Below, one piece after another: positions 43,123 to 52,292 of a stretch of DNA of 64,000 nt. A model generated the notes under the pieces. The model was not told the origin of the DNA. It made no database searches and saw only the letters and a program-made list of their open reading frames with translations. Numbering within the stretch: position 1 is the stretch's first letter; each line of letters starts with the position of its first letter. Source of the stretch: Bauldia sp963759235 (GTDB lineage: Bacteria > Pseudomonadota > Alphaproteobacteria > Rhizobiales > Kaistiaceae); NCBI GenBank assembly GCA_963759235.1, contig CAVWYO010000001.1, forward strand, positions 496,001-560,000, given 5' to 3'. The translations under genes were made by a program, and so were the position numbers.

Positions 43123-43899
43123 ATGCGGGGACTCTCGGGAAGACGCGTCCTGGTGACCGGCGGCGCGACGGGGATCGGGCGAGCGACGGCGCTTCGCTTC
43201 GCCGAGGAAGGGGCGAGCGTCGCCGTCAACTACATCGGCGACTCGGAGCCGGCGGAAGCGCTGGTCGAGGACCTGGCCGGACTGTGCCCGGAGGGCGAGC
43301 ACCTGCTCGCGCCGGCCGACATTTCAGACGAGGACGCCGTCGATTCCCTGTTCGCCGGCGTGGTGCAGGCCTTCGGCGGCCTCGACGTGCTGGTCGGCAA
43401 TGCCGGGATCAAGGCGGTGCATCAGCCCCACGAGGTGCTGATGGAGGACTACGACCGGGTCATGGCGGTCAATCTCCGCGGCGCCTTCCTTACCGCCCAG
43501 GCGGCGGTCCAGCATTTCCTCGACACCGGCCATCCCGGCGTCATCGTCATGACCACGTCGATCCAGGCGCACTTTCCCGTCGAGGAGGTCGCCGTCGCCT
43601 ATGTCATGTCGAAATCCGGCCTGACCGGCATGATCAAGGCGCTGGCGCTCCGCTATGCCCGCGACGGCATCCGCGTCAACGCCGTCGGCCCCGGCGCCAC
43701 CCGCACGCCGATGAACGCCTACTTCGAGACCGACCCGTCGATCGAGGCGGCAGTGGTGCGGATGATCCCGGCCGGGCGGATCGCCGAGGCGGAAGAGATC
43801 GCCGCGGTAATCGCCTTCCTTGCCTCGGACGATGCCTCCTACATCCACGGCCAGACGATTCTGGTCGACGGCGGCATGGGGATCGGCCGGAGCGGGTAG
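43123..43899 (+). CDS. Short-chain dehydrogenase (glucose 1-dehydrogenase-like)
   Basis: A 258-residue classical SDR: VTGGATGIG, a VGNAG in place of the usual NNAG, catalytic serine in MTTSIQAHFP, YVMSK (Tyr and Lys), PGATRTPMNAYF and the DGGMGIGRSG tail. Substrate is not predictable; relatives act on sugars or steroid-like ketones. Single gene. Repeat copy E starts immediately after its stop. Confidence 0.85.
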   Translation: MRGLSGRRVLVTGGATGIGRATALRFAEEGASVAVNYIGDSEPAEALVEDLAGLCPEGEHLLAPADISDEDAVDSLFAGVVQAFGGLDVLVGNAGIKAVHQPHEVLMEDYDRVMAVNLRGAFLTAQAAVQHFLDTGHPGVIVMTTSIQAHFPVEEVAVAYVMSKSGLTGMIKALALRYARDGIRVNAVGPGATRTPMNAYFETDPSIEAAVVRMIPAGRIAEAEEIAAVIAFLASDDASYIHGQTILVDGGMGIGRSG

Positions 43900-44003
43900 C
43901 TGGAGCAAGGTCCGTTCTGACTGGATCGGGAGCCTTTGCTCCAGCTCTTTGATTTTTCGCATTTTCCGGACGGAAAAGTGCGCACACTTTTCCTGAAAAT
44001 GCT
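43900..44003. repeat. Intergenic palindromic element, copy E (inverse orientation)
   Basis: Fills the whole gap between the convergent SDR and holA stop codons. In reverse orientation it has GGAGCAAGGTCC...CCTTTGCTCC (outer repeat), AGCTCTTTGATT, and the dyad GGAAAAGTGCGCACACTTTTCC (43971-43993). Best explained as a full copy of the same element as B and D. Confidence 0.88.
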
Positions 44004-45037
44004 CAGGCGGCGCGGCTGCGGCTGCCCGCCGCCATCGCGGCGATGGACAGCATCGCCTGGCCGACGACCTCGGCCGAGATCGCGCCGTTGAGCCGGCTGT
44101 CGACGATCGCCCGGTTGAGGATGGCGAGCGCCCGCTCGATCCGCGGCAGCGACCACATCGAGAGCTGGCGGGTAACCAGCGGCTGCCGGCGGGAGAATAT
44201 CTGCGGCCCGAGCGCGCGCTCGGCGGGCGTCCCCTCGTCGACCAGCCCACGGGCGCGGTGGAGCATGTCGAAATGGCGGAGCGCCGCCCCGGCGACGACG
44301 ACATCGCCGGTGCCGGCGGCCACGAGTCGACGGAAGAGACGGGAGAACGCCGACGCGTCGCCGAGGGCCGCGGCATCGACCGCCTCGTCGATGGCGAAGG
44401 CCGACGCGTCGCCGACCACGGCGCGGACATCCTCCACGGTGATCTCGCCGGCCCCGGCCGCATAGAGGCAGAGCTTGGCGATCTCGGAGCGGCTGGCAAG
44501 GCGGTCGCCGCCGATCAGCTCCTTCAGCGCCGCCCGCGCATCGGCGGCGATGGTTAGGCCGGCCGCCTTCGCCTCCTGATCGATGATCCTGTCGAGGGCA
44601 CGGGCATCGTCGGCGTAGCAGGCGATCGCCGCGGCGTTCCTGGCCGGGCCGAACAGCTTGCGGAGCGGCGCCGTCTTGCGCAGTTCGCCCGCCGTGACCA
44701 CCACATAGGCGTCTTGCGGCGGCGCCGCGAGAAGCGGCTCCAGGGCAGGAATGATCGACCAGTTGCCCGACACGCGGACGTTGATGCACCGCTGGCCGCC
44801 GAACATCGGAATCGCGTAGGCCTCGTCGGCGAGGCGCCTCGGATCGGCGGCGAGTTCGGAGGATTCGAGCCGCACCTGAGCGAGCGGATCGGCGGCCTCG
44901 CCGCCGACGGCCGCGGCAAAGGCGGCGGCCCGCTCGCTGACCAGGCCGCTGTCATTGCCGAAGATGAGGATGAGCCGGATCGCGGGATCCGGCCGCGCCA
45001 GGAAGCGGTCAGCCTCGGCGGGTCTGATCTCGACCAC
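44003..45037 (-). CDS. holA: DNA polymerase III subunit delta
   Basis: A 344-residue clamp-loader subunit. It opens EIRPAEADRFLARPDPAIRL and has the nucleotide-fold region LILIFGNDSGLVSERA, FGGQRCINVRV, a helical region with LKELIGGDRLASRSEIAKLCLYA, and the C-terminal collar helices (QPLVTRQLSMWSLPRIERALAIL). It opens the sliding clamp during replication. The order leuS-lptE-holA is conserved across proteobacteria. Confidence 0.94.
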   Translation of the reverse strand: MVEIRPAEADRFLARPDPAIRLILIFGNDSGLVSERAAAFAAAVGGEAADPLAQVRLESSELAADPRRLADEAYAIPMFGGQRCINVRVSGNWSIIPALEPLLAAPPQDAYVVVTAGELRKTAPLRKLFGPARNAAAIACYADDARALDRIIDQEAKAAGLTIAADARAALKELIGGDRLASRSEIAKLCLYAAGAGEITVEDVRAVVGDASAFAIDEAVDAAALGDASAFSRLFRRLVAAGTGDVVVAGAALRHFDMLHRARGLVDEGTPAERALGPQIFSRRQPLVTRQLSMWSLPRIERALAILNRAIVDSRLNGAISAEVVGQAMLSIAAMAAGSRSRAA

Positions 45038-45049
45038 GCCGCCTCCGCC

Positions 45050-45589
45050 TCAGGCTCCCTTGGCGATCACCACCGCCACGCGCGTCGCGATTTCGTCGGC
45101 GACCGAGTTCGCAGCCCGATTTTCCGCGTCGATCTTGGCCCGCGTATTGGCGAAGGCCTGGTTGACCCGGTTGTAGGAAGCCGAGGACCGCGCGGTGCCA
45201 CGCGCCACCTGCTCGCCGGTGTCGATCTTGGTGACCTCGTAGGTGGCCGCCACCTGGACCGAATAGGCGAGCGAGGAATCGATATCGGTGATGCCGAAAC
45301 CGATTTCCCGCGACGTCACCGTCAGCTTCATCCGGTAGATTGGGTCGGTGATCGGCTTGCCGCCCGCCATCTGGAAAATGACGTTGTTGCGGACCTGCTG
45401 GGACACGCGATCGTCGACCGGGTCGACCGCGATCTTGGTCAGCGCCGCTTGCACCTGCCCGCCGCCGGCGGCCGGGCCGTAGAGCGGCTGGACCGTGCAG
45501 GCGGCAAGCGCCCACGCCGCCAGGGCGAAAAGGAAGCCCCTCGTGCCGGCGCGGCGCGACACAAGGCTGCCGTGATCAGACGACGACAT
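45050..45589 (-). CDS. lptE: LPS-assembly lipoprotein LptE
   Basis: A 179-residue outer-membrane lipoprotein with signal peptide and lipobox (ALAAWALAAC, lipidated Cys followed by TVQPLYGP). It plugs LptD in the LPS export channel. Start at 45589 overlaps the leuS stop by 14 bases and is supported by gene order leuS-lptE-holA; the open frame further upstream lies inside leuS. Confidence 0.9.
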   Translation of the reverse strand: MSSSDHGSLVSRRAGTRGFLFALAAWALAACTVQPLYGPAAGGGQVQAALTKIAVDPVDDRVSQQVRNNVIFQMAGGKPITDPIYRMKLTVTSREIGFGITDIDSSLAYSVQVAATYEVTKIDTGEQVARGTARSSASYNRVNQAFANTRAKIDAENRAANSVADEIATRVAVVIAKGA

Positions 45590-48230
45590 TGACGATCCTC
45601 TTCGGTACGACGACGATCTTTTTAGGATCATTCCCCCCAAGCGCCCGGACGACGAAATCGAGCGCCAAAGTAGCCCGCTCCACGTCAGCTTGTGACGCGT
45701 CCGCGGCAATTGTCAATTCACCCCGTTTCTTCCCGTTCACCTGCACCGGCAAGATTATCACGTCCTCGACGAGAAGCGAGTGGTCGAATTGCGGCCACGG
45801 GCTGGTGGCGACCAGGTCGCGGTGGCCGAGCGCCGCCCAGCATTCCTCGGCAAGATGCGGCATCATCGGCGCCATCATCTGGACGACAAGGTCGAGCCCC
45901 TCGCCTAACGCCCTGTCCAGCAAGGGATCTTCGCCGCCGGCCGTGGCCGACGCAGCACCGATGGCGTTGACCAGTTCGTAGATGCGGGCGACGGCGACAT
46001 TGAAGCGGAGCGCCCCGATATTCTCGCCGACCGCGGCGAGCGCCTTGTGCGCCGCCTTGCGGAGCGCGTCGGCCGCCGCGCTTTCGCCCGCCGGCATCGG
46101 CGAATCGGTCTTGGGCAGTCGCGGCGCCGTCTTAGAGACCAGCCGCCAGACACGCTGGAGGAAACGATAGGCCCCCGCGACGCTCTCCTCGGTCCAGATG
46201 ACATCGCGATCGGGAGGCGAATCGGACAGCATGAACCAGCGGGCGGTGTCGGCGCCGTAGCTCTCCATGATGTCGCTCGGATCGACCGTGTTGCGGCGCG
46301 ACTTCGACATCTTCTCGATCGGGCCGATCTCGACCTCCTCGTCGGTTGCCAGCAGCGTGGCGCGGCGCCGGCCGTCGCGCTCCTCGACCTTGACCTCGGC
46401 CGGCGCGATCCACCGGCCGTTCTGGCCGTCGCCGAGACGGTAGGTCTCGTGCACCACCATGCCCTGGGTGAACAGGCCGGCAAACGGTTCGTCCAGGTCG
46501 AGATGCTTGGTCACCTTCATCGCCCGGGTGAAGAAGCGGGAATAGAGAAGGTGGAGAATGGCGTGCTCGATGCCGCCGATATACTGGTCGACCGGCAGCC
46601 AGTGATTGGCCGCCTGCCGCTCGGTCGGCGTCGCGGCGTGCGGCGCGGTGAAGCGGGCGAAGTACCAGGACGAATCGACGAAGGTGTCCATGGTGTCGGT
46701 TTCGCGGACCGCCTCGCCGCCGCACTTCGGACAGGCGACGTGCTTCCACGTCGGATGGTGGTCGAGCGGGTTGCCCGGCCGGTCGAAGGAAACGTCGTCC
46801 GGCAGCTTGACCGGCAGGTCGGCGTCGGGCACCGGGACGATGCCGCAATGCGGGCAGTGGATCACCGGAATCGGACAGCCCCAGTAGCGCTGGCGCGAGA
46901 TGCCCCAGTCGCGCAGGCGGTAGTTCACCTCGCGAACGCCCTGCGGCTTGCCGTGGAGGGTCATTGCTTCCAGGCGCTCCGCCATCGCCTCCTTGGCCTC
47001 GGGGACGCGAAGCCCGTCGAGGAAATCGGAATTGATCAGCTGGCCGTCGCCGGTATAGGCCTCCTCGCCGGTCTCGAACTGCTCGATCCACGCGGCGTAG
47101 TCGGCGCCGCTGTCGAAAATGTCGAGCGGCGCCACCACCGGCTTGATCGGCAGGTGGTACTTCCTGGCGAAGTCGAAATCGCGCTGGTCATGGGCCGGGC
47201 AGCCGAAGATCGCCCCGGTGCCGTAGTCCATCAGCACGAAATTGGCGACATAGACCGGCAGGTCGAGGTCGGGCACGAACGGATGCTTGACCCTCAGTCC
47301 GGTGTCGTAGCCACGCTTCTCGGCGGTTTCCAGCGCTTCTTCGCTGGTGCCGGCGCGCTGACACTCGGCGATGAAGGCGGCGAGGTCCGGATCGTCGGCG
47401 GCGAGCGCCTGTGCCAATGGGTGATTGGGCGACAGCGCCCCGAAGCTGGCGCCGAACAGCGTGTCGTGACGGGTGGTAAACACCTCGATGTCGTCGAAGC
47501 CTTCCGGCGGGGTACCGTCGAAGGCGAAGCGGACGCGCATGCCCTCCGATCTGCCGATCCAGTTCCGCTGCATGGTGCGGACCTTCTCCGGCCAGCGATC
47601 AAGGGTATCGAGGGCGGCGAGGAGATCGTCGGTAAAGGCGGTGATCCGGAAGAACCACTGTGTGAGGTCGCGCTGCTCGACCGGCGCGCCGGAGCGCCAG
47701 CCGCGCCCGTCGATCACCTGCTCGTTGGCAAGCACGGTCTGGTCGACCGGGTCCCAGTTGACCCGTGACTTGCGGCGATAGGCGAGGCCGGCCTTGTAAA
47801 GGTCGACGAACAGCTTCTGCTGCTGGGCGTAGTAGTCGACGTCGCAGGTGGCGAATTCGCGGCTCCAGTCGAGCGACAGGCCCATCATCTTGAGCTGTTC
47901 GCGCATCGCCGTGATGTTGTCGTAGGTCCATTGCCGCGGATTGATGCGGTTCTGGATGGCGGCGTTTTCCGCCGGCAGGCCGAAGGCGTCCCAGCCCATC
48001 GGGTGGAGGACATTGTGGCCGGTGGCGCGCATGTAGCGCGCGACCACGTCGCCCATGGCGTAGTTGCGCACATGGCCCATGTGAATGCGCCCCGAGGGAT
48101 AGGGGAACATTTCCAGCACGTAGTATTTCGGCCGCGGATCGTCGTTGTCCGTCGCGAAGATGCCGCGCTCCGCCCACACGGACTGCCAGCGCGCCTCGGC
48201 CTCTTTCGGATTGTATCGTTCGGTCGCCAT
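45576..48230 (-). CDS. leuS: Leucyl-tRNA synthetase
   Basis: An 884-residue class I synthetase. The HIGH motif appears as YPSGRIHMGHVRNY and the KMSKS motif as EKMSKSRRNTVDP. The editing (CP1) domain with the threonine-rich and DxR-type motifs lies between, together with a CPHCG/CPKCG zinc-type insertion. Start ATERYNPKEAEARWQ at 48230 gives the normal N-terminus. Confidence 0.98.
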   Translation of the reverse strand: MATERYNPKEAEARWQSVWAERGIFATDNDDPRPKYYVLEMFPYPSGRIHMGHVRNYAMGDVVARYMRATGHNVLHPMGWDAFGLPAENAAIQNRINPRQWTYDNITAMREQLKMMGLSLDWSREFATCDVDYYAQQQKLFVDLYKAGLAYRRKSRVNWDPVDQTVLANEQVIDGRGWRSGAPVEQRDLTQWFFRITAFTDDLLAALDTLDRWPEKVRTMQRNWIGRSEGMRVRFAFDGTPPEGFDDIEVFTTRHDTLFGASFGALSPNHPLAQALAADDPDLAAFIAECQRAGTSEEALETAEKRGYDTGLRVKHPFVPDLDLPVYVANFVLMDYGTGAIFGCPAHDQRDFDFARKYHLPIKPVVAPLDIFDSGADYAAWIEQFETGEEAYTGDGQLINSDFLDGLRVPEAKEAMAERLEAMTLHGKPQGVREVNYRLRDWGISRQRYWGCPIPVIHCPHCGIVPVPDADLPVKLPDDVSFDRPGNPLDHHPTWKHVACPKCGGEAVRETDTMDTFVDSSWYFARFTAPHAATPTERQAANHWLPVDQYIGGIEHAILHLLYSRFFTRAMKVTKHLDLDEPFAGLFTQGMVVHETYRLGDGQNGRWIAPAEVKVEERDGRRRATLLATDEEVEIGPIEKMSKSRRNTVDPSDIMESYGADTARWFMLSDSPPDRDVIWTEESVAGAYRFLQRVWRLVSKTAPRLPKTDSPMPAGESAAADALRKAAHKALAAVGENIGALRFNVAVARIYELVNAIGAASATAGGEDPLLDRALGEGLDLVVQMMAPMMPHLAEECWAALGHRDLVATSPWPQFDHSLLVEDVIILPVQVNGKKRGELTIAADASQADVERATLALDFVVRALGGNDPKKIVVVPKRIVNVVV

Positions 48231-48408
48231 TGCCGGAAAACGGGTCGAAAACCTGTCGAACGCGACGGTCCTGGCCCGCGCGCGCCGGACCTTCACCAGA
48301 ATCGCCCGCATGGGTCAACCGGAAAGCCGATCGCGACAGGCTCTGCCCCGATCGGCCCAAACGGCGTAAGCTTAAGCGCACGGGCGCCATGCACCGGAGG
48401 GAGGAGTG

Positions 48409-49059
48409 ATGTCCGACCATGACTCGGCCAAGATCCAGGAGATCCACCGCGAACTCCACAGTCACCTGCCGCCGGAACCGGCGCTCAGGGTCAAGGCGCT
48501 GGAGAGCCTGCTGGTCGAGAAGGGGATGCTCGACCCGGCGACGGTCGATGCCTGGATCGAGGTCTTCACCGAAGAGATCGGCCCGAAACGCGGTGCCGCC
48601 GTGGTCGCCAAGGCATGGACCGACCCCGCCTTCAAGGCGCGGCTCCTCGCCGACGGCACCGCGGCGATCACCGAACTCGGCTTCCAGGGGTGGGCCGGCG
48701 GGCATCTCAACGTCGTCGAGAATACCCCTTCGGTCCATAATCTCGTCGTCTGCACGCTCTGCTCCTGCTACCCGCACTCCGTCCTCGGCATTCCGCCGAA
48801 CTGGTACAAGACGGCCGCCTACCGGGCCCGCGCCGTCCGCGATCCGCGCGGTGTTCTTGCCGAGTTCGGCGAAGAGGTGCCGGAGGACGTGGAGATCCGG
48901 GTCTGGGACTCGACCTCGGAGCTTCGCTACCTGGTACTGCCGGAACGCCCGCCCGGCACCGAGGACTGGGACGAGGCGGCGCTCGCCGGTCTGGTGACGC
49001 GGAACGCCATGATCGGCACCGCCCGCGACCTCGCGCCGCGCCCGAAGGGAGCGGGGTGA
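48409..49059 (+). CDS. nthA: Nitrile hydratase alpha subunit, cobalt type
   Basis: A 216-residue subunit that holds the catalytic metal. The claw motif is VCTLCSC (residues 114-120: Cys115, Cys118, Ser119, Cys120). Threonine at position 116 marks cobalt-type enzymes (iron-type has serine). Two of the cysteines would be oxidised to sulfenic and sulfinic acids in the mature enzyme. It hydrates nitriles to amides. The ATG at 48409 follows GGAGGGAGGAG. First of three overlapping genes, divergent from leuS. Confidence 0.95.
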   Translation: MSDHDSAKIQEIHRELHSHLPPEPALRVKALESLLVEKGMLDPATVDAWIEVFTEEIGPKRGAAVVAKAWTDPAFKARLLADGTAAITELGFQGWAGGHLNVVENTPSVHNLVVCTLCSCYPHSVLGIPPNWYKTAAYRARAVRDPRGVLAEFGEEVPEDVEIRVWDSTSELRYLVLPERPPGTEDWDEAALAGLVTRNAMIGTARDLAPRPKGAG

Positions 49060-49715
49060 TGGACGGCATCCACGACCTCGGCGGCAAGCAGGGCTTCGGC
49101 CCGATCGACGTTGGCGAGCCGGAGGAGCCGTTCCACGCGGCGTGGGAGGCGCGGCTTCTCGGCATCGTGCGGGCGATGACCCGCGCTGCCCCATGGAGCA
49201 TCGATTGGTTCCGCCACGTCCGCGAGCTGATCGAGCCGGTCGACTATCTGACCCGCCCTTACTACGACCAGTGGCTGCAGACTTATGGCGCCATGATGGT
49301 CAATTCGGGCGTCGCGACGGTCGACGAGCTGGCAACCGGCAAATCGACGGCGATGATCCCCGGCCTCCCACCGCCGACACCGCCGTCCGCCGTCGCCGGC
49401 CTGACGCGAAACACCGTCTGCTTCGACCGCCCCTCCCAAGCGCCGGCGCGTTTTGCCGTCGGCGATGCCGTGCGCGCCCGGCTCGATGCTTCCTCCGGCC
49501 ATACGCGGCTGCCGCAATACGCTCGCGGGCGGCGAGGAGAAGTCTCGGCGTATCACGGGGCCCACGTTTTCCCCGATGCCAGCGCCCGCGGCGAGGAGCG
49601 GGCGGAGCCGCTCTACGCGGTCGCCTTCGCCGCAACGGAGTTGTGGCCGGAGGCCACCGCCGCGCGGGATCGCGTCTATCTGGATCTCTGGGAGAGCTAC
49701 CTTGAACCGGCCTGA
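49059..49715 (+). CDS. nthB: Nitrile hydratase beta subunit
   Basis: A 218-residue subunit: the conserved opening DGIHDLGGKQGFGPI, the helical N-terminal half (WSIDWFRHVRELIEPVDYLTRPYYDQWL), and a C-terminal SH3-like barrel (FAVGDAVRARL, HTRLPQYARGRRGEV, YAVAFAATELW). It forms the heterodimer with alpha and shapes the active site. Its ATG overlaps the alpha stop (TGATG). Confidence 0.95.
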   Translation: MDGIHDLGGKQGFGPIDVGEPEEPFHAAWEARLLGIVRAMTRAAPWSIDWFRHVRELIEPVDYLTRPYYDQWLQTYGAMMVNSGVATVDELATGKSTAMIPGLPPPTPPSAVAGLTRNTVCFDRPSQAPARFAVGDAVRARLDASSGHTRLPQYARGRRGEVSAYHGAHVFPDASARGEERAEPLYAVAFAATELWPEATAARDRVYLDLWESYLEPA

Positions 49716-50094
49716 ACCGCCGGCGATCCTGCCGCGCGAAGGTGAATCGGACGGGCCGCTCTTCGCCGAACCCTGGCATGCGGAAATCCTGGCGATCGTT
49801 CACGGCCTGAACGTCGCCGGCCTGTTCTCGCCGGACGACTGGGCGACCGCCCTCGGCGCCGCGCTCCGCCAGGCGGAGGCGCGCGGCGCGCCGGACGATC
49901 AGCAGACCTACTACGCCGCCGCGCTCGTTGCGCTCGAGCGGCTAGTGGCCGAGCGCTCGCCGGCGACCGGCACGGCGCTGGAGCCGCGCGTCGAGGCATG
50001 GCGACGGGCCTATCTCAGGACGCCGCACGGGCAGCCGGTGTTGCTCGCCGCCGGCCTCGCCCCGGCGGCTGCCTCCGATCACGTCCGCGATTGA
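49702..50094 (+). CDS. Nitrile hydratase accessory/activator protein
   Basis: A 130-residue protein similar to nitrile hydratase activators, which resemble the N-terminal part of the beta subunit and carry alpha for cobalt insertion and cysteine oxidation (self-subunit swapping). Features are FAEPWHAEILAIVHGLNVAGLFSPDDWATALGAAL (residues about 21-55) and the tail WRRAYLRTPHGQPVLL. The start is uncertain; TTG 49702 overlaps the beta gene by 14 bases and keeps the full conserved region. Confidence 0.85.
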   Translation: MNRPEPPAILPREGESDGPLFAEPWHAEILAIVHGLNVAGLFSPDDWATALGAALRQAEARGAPDDQQTYYAAALVALERLVAERSPATGTALEPRVEAWRRAYLRTPHGQPVLLAAGLAPAAASDHVRD

Positions 50095-50126
50095 TCCGGG
50101 ACGGCGCGGCGCCCCGGCGGACCGCT

Positions 50127-51473
50127 TTACTTGTCGGGCATCTCCAGCGGCAGCGGCCGCTTCCACTCATCGCCCGAGACACCGGGAGGCGGTAGTCCCC
50201 AGGTGTTCTTGCGCGAGTCGGGACGCCCGGTGAAGAAGCGCACGATCAGCCGGTGCAGCATGTTCATGGTCGGCATCAGGCCGTGAAAGCCACCGATATC
50301 GAGCGCCAGCTTGTCGCCGATCTCCCAGTAGCCGAAATCGTCCGGCCTCACGCAAACCAGGCTTTCATATGGAAGAAACTTCGGAATCGCGCCCTCGAAG
50401 GGGACCGTGCCGTCGCCGGTCTCCCGGCGCGCGTCGACACTCTCGTCGACCCATTTGTTTCGGCGGTCTTCGGCGTGGAAGGCGAATTGCGGGCTCTTCC
50501 CGCTCTTCACCACCTGCAGCTTGACGCGGGTCGTGGCGTTGACCCCGACGACGCAGAGCCAGTCCTGGCTGGTCAGTCCGGCTGCCTCCAGATCGAGGCT
50601 GTCGAGTGTGGTGCGGTGACGCTTGGCAGCCGCAAGCATGGCCAGAAACACCTCGCCGGCGGCGGCCTGCCGCTGCGATTTCGTGCGCACGTCCGGGTCG
50701 ACGCCGTGCAGACGGATGTATTCGGCGATTGTATCGACGATCGAGGGTTGCCACAGTTCCGGATTGAACAGGCTGTTCGGCAGTCCTTTGTCGACGATCA
50801 GGCCGCGGGCGAACGAGGGCACCAGATAGTAGAGGGAAGGCGTCACCCTGGCGGCCTCCCGCTCCCGCGATGAAGGTGCCGCGGCTCCGAGATCGGCCGT
50901 ACCGGTCGTCACCTTGATGACCGTCTCGAAGGAGCCCTGGAACGGGCTGGCCAACGTGACGACCTTGTCGACATTGAGCGTCTTGCCGGATTTCGCCAGG
51001 CAGCCGGCAATCACCAGGCCCCCCATCGAGTGGCCCACAAGATTGACCTTGGGGTCCTTGTCGTAGCCGGCGTCGCGGTAGTGGCGGAGCAGCGCCGTGC
51101 GCTCCTTGACCTCTTCGATGAAACCGGCGAGCTCGTCCTGCACGCGTTCGAGCGGCTGGCGCCAGTCGTAGCCGAAGCTGTAGACGGGAACCGGCGCGTC
51201 TTCCGTCGGACGCAGATTGAAACGCAACTCCTCGACCAGCTCCCTATAGGCAATCTCGTACAGCTGGTCCGGGACGACACGAGCCGGTTCCGACGCCTCG
51301 AAGACACGTTGTCCCCGTCGCATCTTCCGGCGGAGGTCGTCGGGGTGCAGCGCCGCCCGGTCGTAGTCTTTCGTCAGCACCGACCATATGATTTCCGAAG
51401 GAATCGGATAGAGATCGCGGAGATACGTGGCGATGATGCCGGGGACGACGATCACGGGGTTCACGCGAGCCAT
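50127..51473 (-). CDS. LCAT-like alpha/beta hydrolase
   Basis: A 448-residue protein of the lecithin:cholesterol acyltransferase-like hydrolase type: VNPVIVVPGIIATYL at the N-terminus, YSFGYDWRQPLE, nucleophile elbow GHSMGG (Ser149), a GDGTVP motif with a candidate aspartate, and a candidate histidine in GGFHGLMP. No signal peptide, so probably cytosolic. Likely an acyl hydrolase or acyltransferase with unknown substrate. It is convergent with the nitrile hydratase operon and shows no link to it. Confidence 0.82.
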   Translation of the reverse strand: MARVNPVIVVPGIIATYLRDLYPIPSEIIWSVLTKDYDRAALHPDDLRRKMRRGQRVFEASEPARVVPDQLYEIAYRELVEELRFNLRPTEDAPVPVYSFGYDWRQPLERVQDELAGFIEEVKERTALLRHYRDAGYDKDPKVNLVGHSMGGLVIAGCLAKSGKTLNVDKVVTLASPFQGSFETVIKVTTGTADLGAAAPSSREREAARVTPSLYYLVPSFARGLIVDKGLPNSLFNPELWQPSIVDTIAEYIRLHGVDPDVRTKSQRQAAAGEVFLAMLAAAKRHRTTLDSLDLEAAGLTSQDWLCVVGVNATTRVKLQVVKSGKSPQFAFHAEDRRNKWVDESVDARRETGDGTVPFEGAIPKFLPYESLVCVRPDDFGYWEIGDKLALDIGGFHGLMPTMNMLHRLIVRFFTGRPDSRKNTWGLPPPGVSGDEWKRPLPLEMPDK

Positions 51474-51614
51474 CGGCCAAAGACCCTCTGTTGCTGCTCG
51501 TGAGCGGGCAGCGCGTTGACATTACCATAGGTTGCACAAAGGGACCACGTCAATCCCGATGAATCCCGGTTTGGCGGGGCGCCCGCTGAGAAGCCCCGGG
51601 CAGGAGGCGGAGCA

Positions 51615-52292
51615 TTGAGCCACCACGACACACATCACGGACTGGCCGAGGTGCGGGCGCGGATCGCCGCCGCCGTGCGCGCGGCGGGACGGCCCGCCGG
51701 ATCGGTCAGGCTGATTGCCGTGTCGAAGACCTTTGACGCCGACGCCGTCCGGCCGGTGATCGAGGCCGGCCAGCGCATCTTCGGCGAGAACCGGGTGCAG
51801 GAGGCGAAGGGCAAATGGCCGGCGCTGCGGCAGGAAACGCCGGATATCGAGCTTCACCTGATCGGGCCGCTGCAATCGAACAAGGTCCGGGACGCCGTAG
51901 CCCTCTTCGACGCCATCCACACCATCGACCGCGACAAGATCGCCGGCGCGATCGCCGAGGAAATGGCCCGCGCCGGCCGCAGCCCACGGCTCCTCGTCGA
52001 GGTCAACACCGGCGGCGAACCCCAAAAGGCCGGCGTGCCGCCACAGGAAGTGGATGCCTTCGTCGCCCGCTGCCGGGCCGTCCATGGGCTCGCCATCGAC
52101 GGGCTGATGTGCGTCCCGCCCCTCGACGAGGCACCGGCGCCGCACTTTGCCCTTCTCGCCAAGATCGCCACACGGCTTGGGCTGGAATCGCTGTCGATGG
52201 GCATGAGCGCCGACTTCGAGACCGCGATTGCCTTCGGCGCCACTGACGTGCGGGTCGGCAGCGCCATCTTCGGGGCGCGATCGCCTGGCTAG
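51615..52292 (+). CDS. yggS: YggS-family PLP-binding protein
   Basis: A 225-residue TIM-barrel protein that binds pyridoxal phosphate and balances the PLP pool. Signature regions are RLIAVSKTFDADAV (PLP lysine), IFGENRVQEAKGKW, ELHLIGPLQSNKV, VEVNTGGEPQKAGV, and the C-terminal SMGMSADFETAIAFGATDVRVGSAIFG. Start is TTG at 51615 after CAGGAGGCGG. Confidence 0.94.
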   Translation: MSHHDTHHGLAEVRARIAAAVRAAGRPAGSVRLIAVSKTFDADAVRPVIEAGQRIFGENRVQEAKGKWPALRQETPDIELHLIGPLQSNKVRDAVALFDAIHTIDRDKIAGAIAEEMARAGRSPRLLVEVNTGGEPQKAGVPPQEVDAFVARCRAVHGLAIDGLMCVPPLDEAPAPHFALLAKIATRLGLESLSMGMSADFETAIAFGATDVRVGSAIFGARSPG

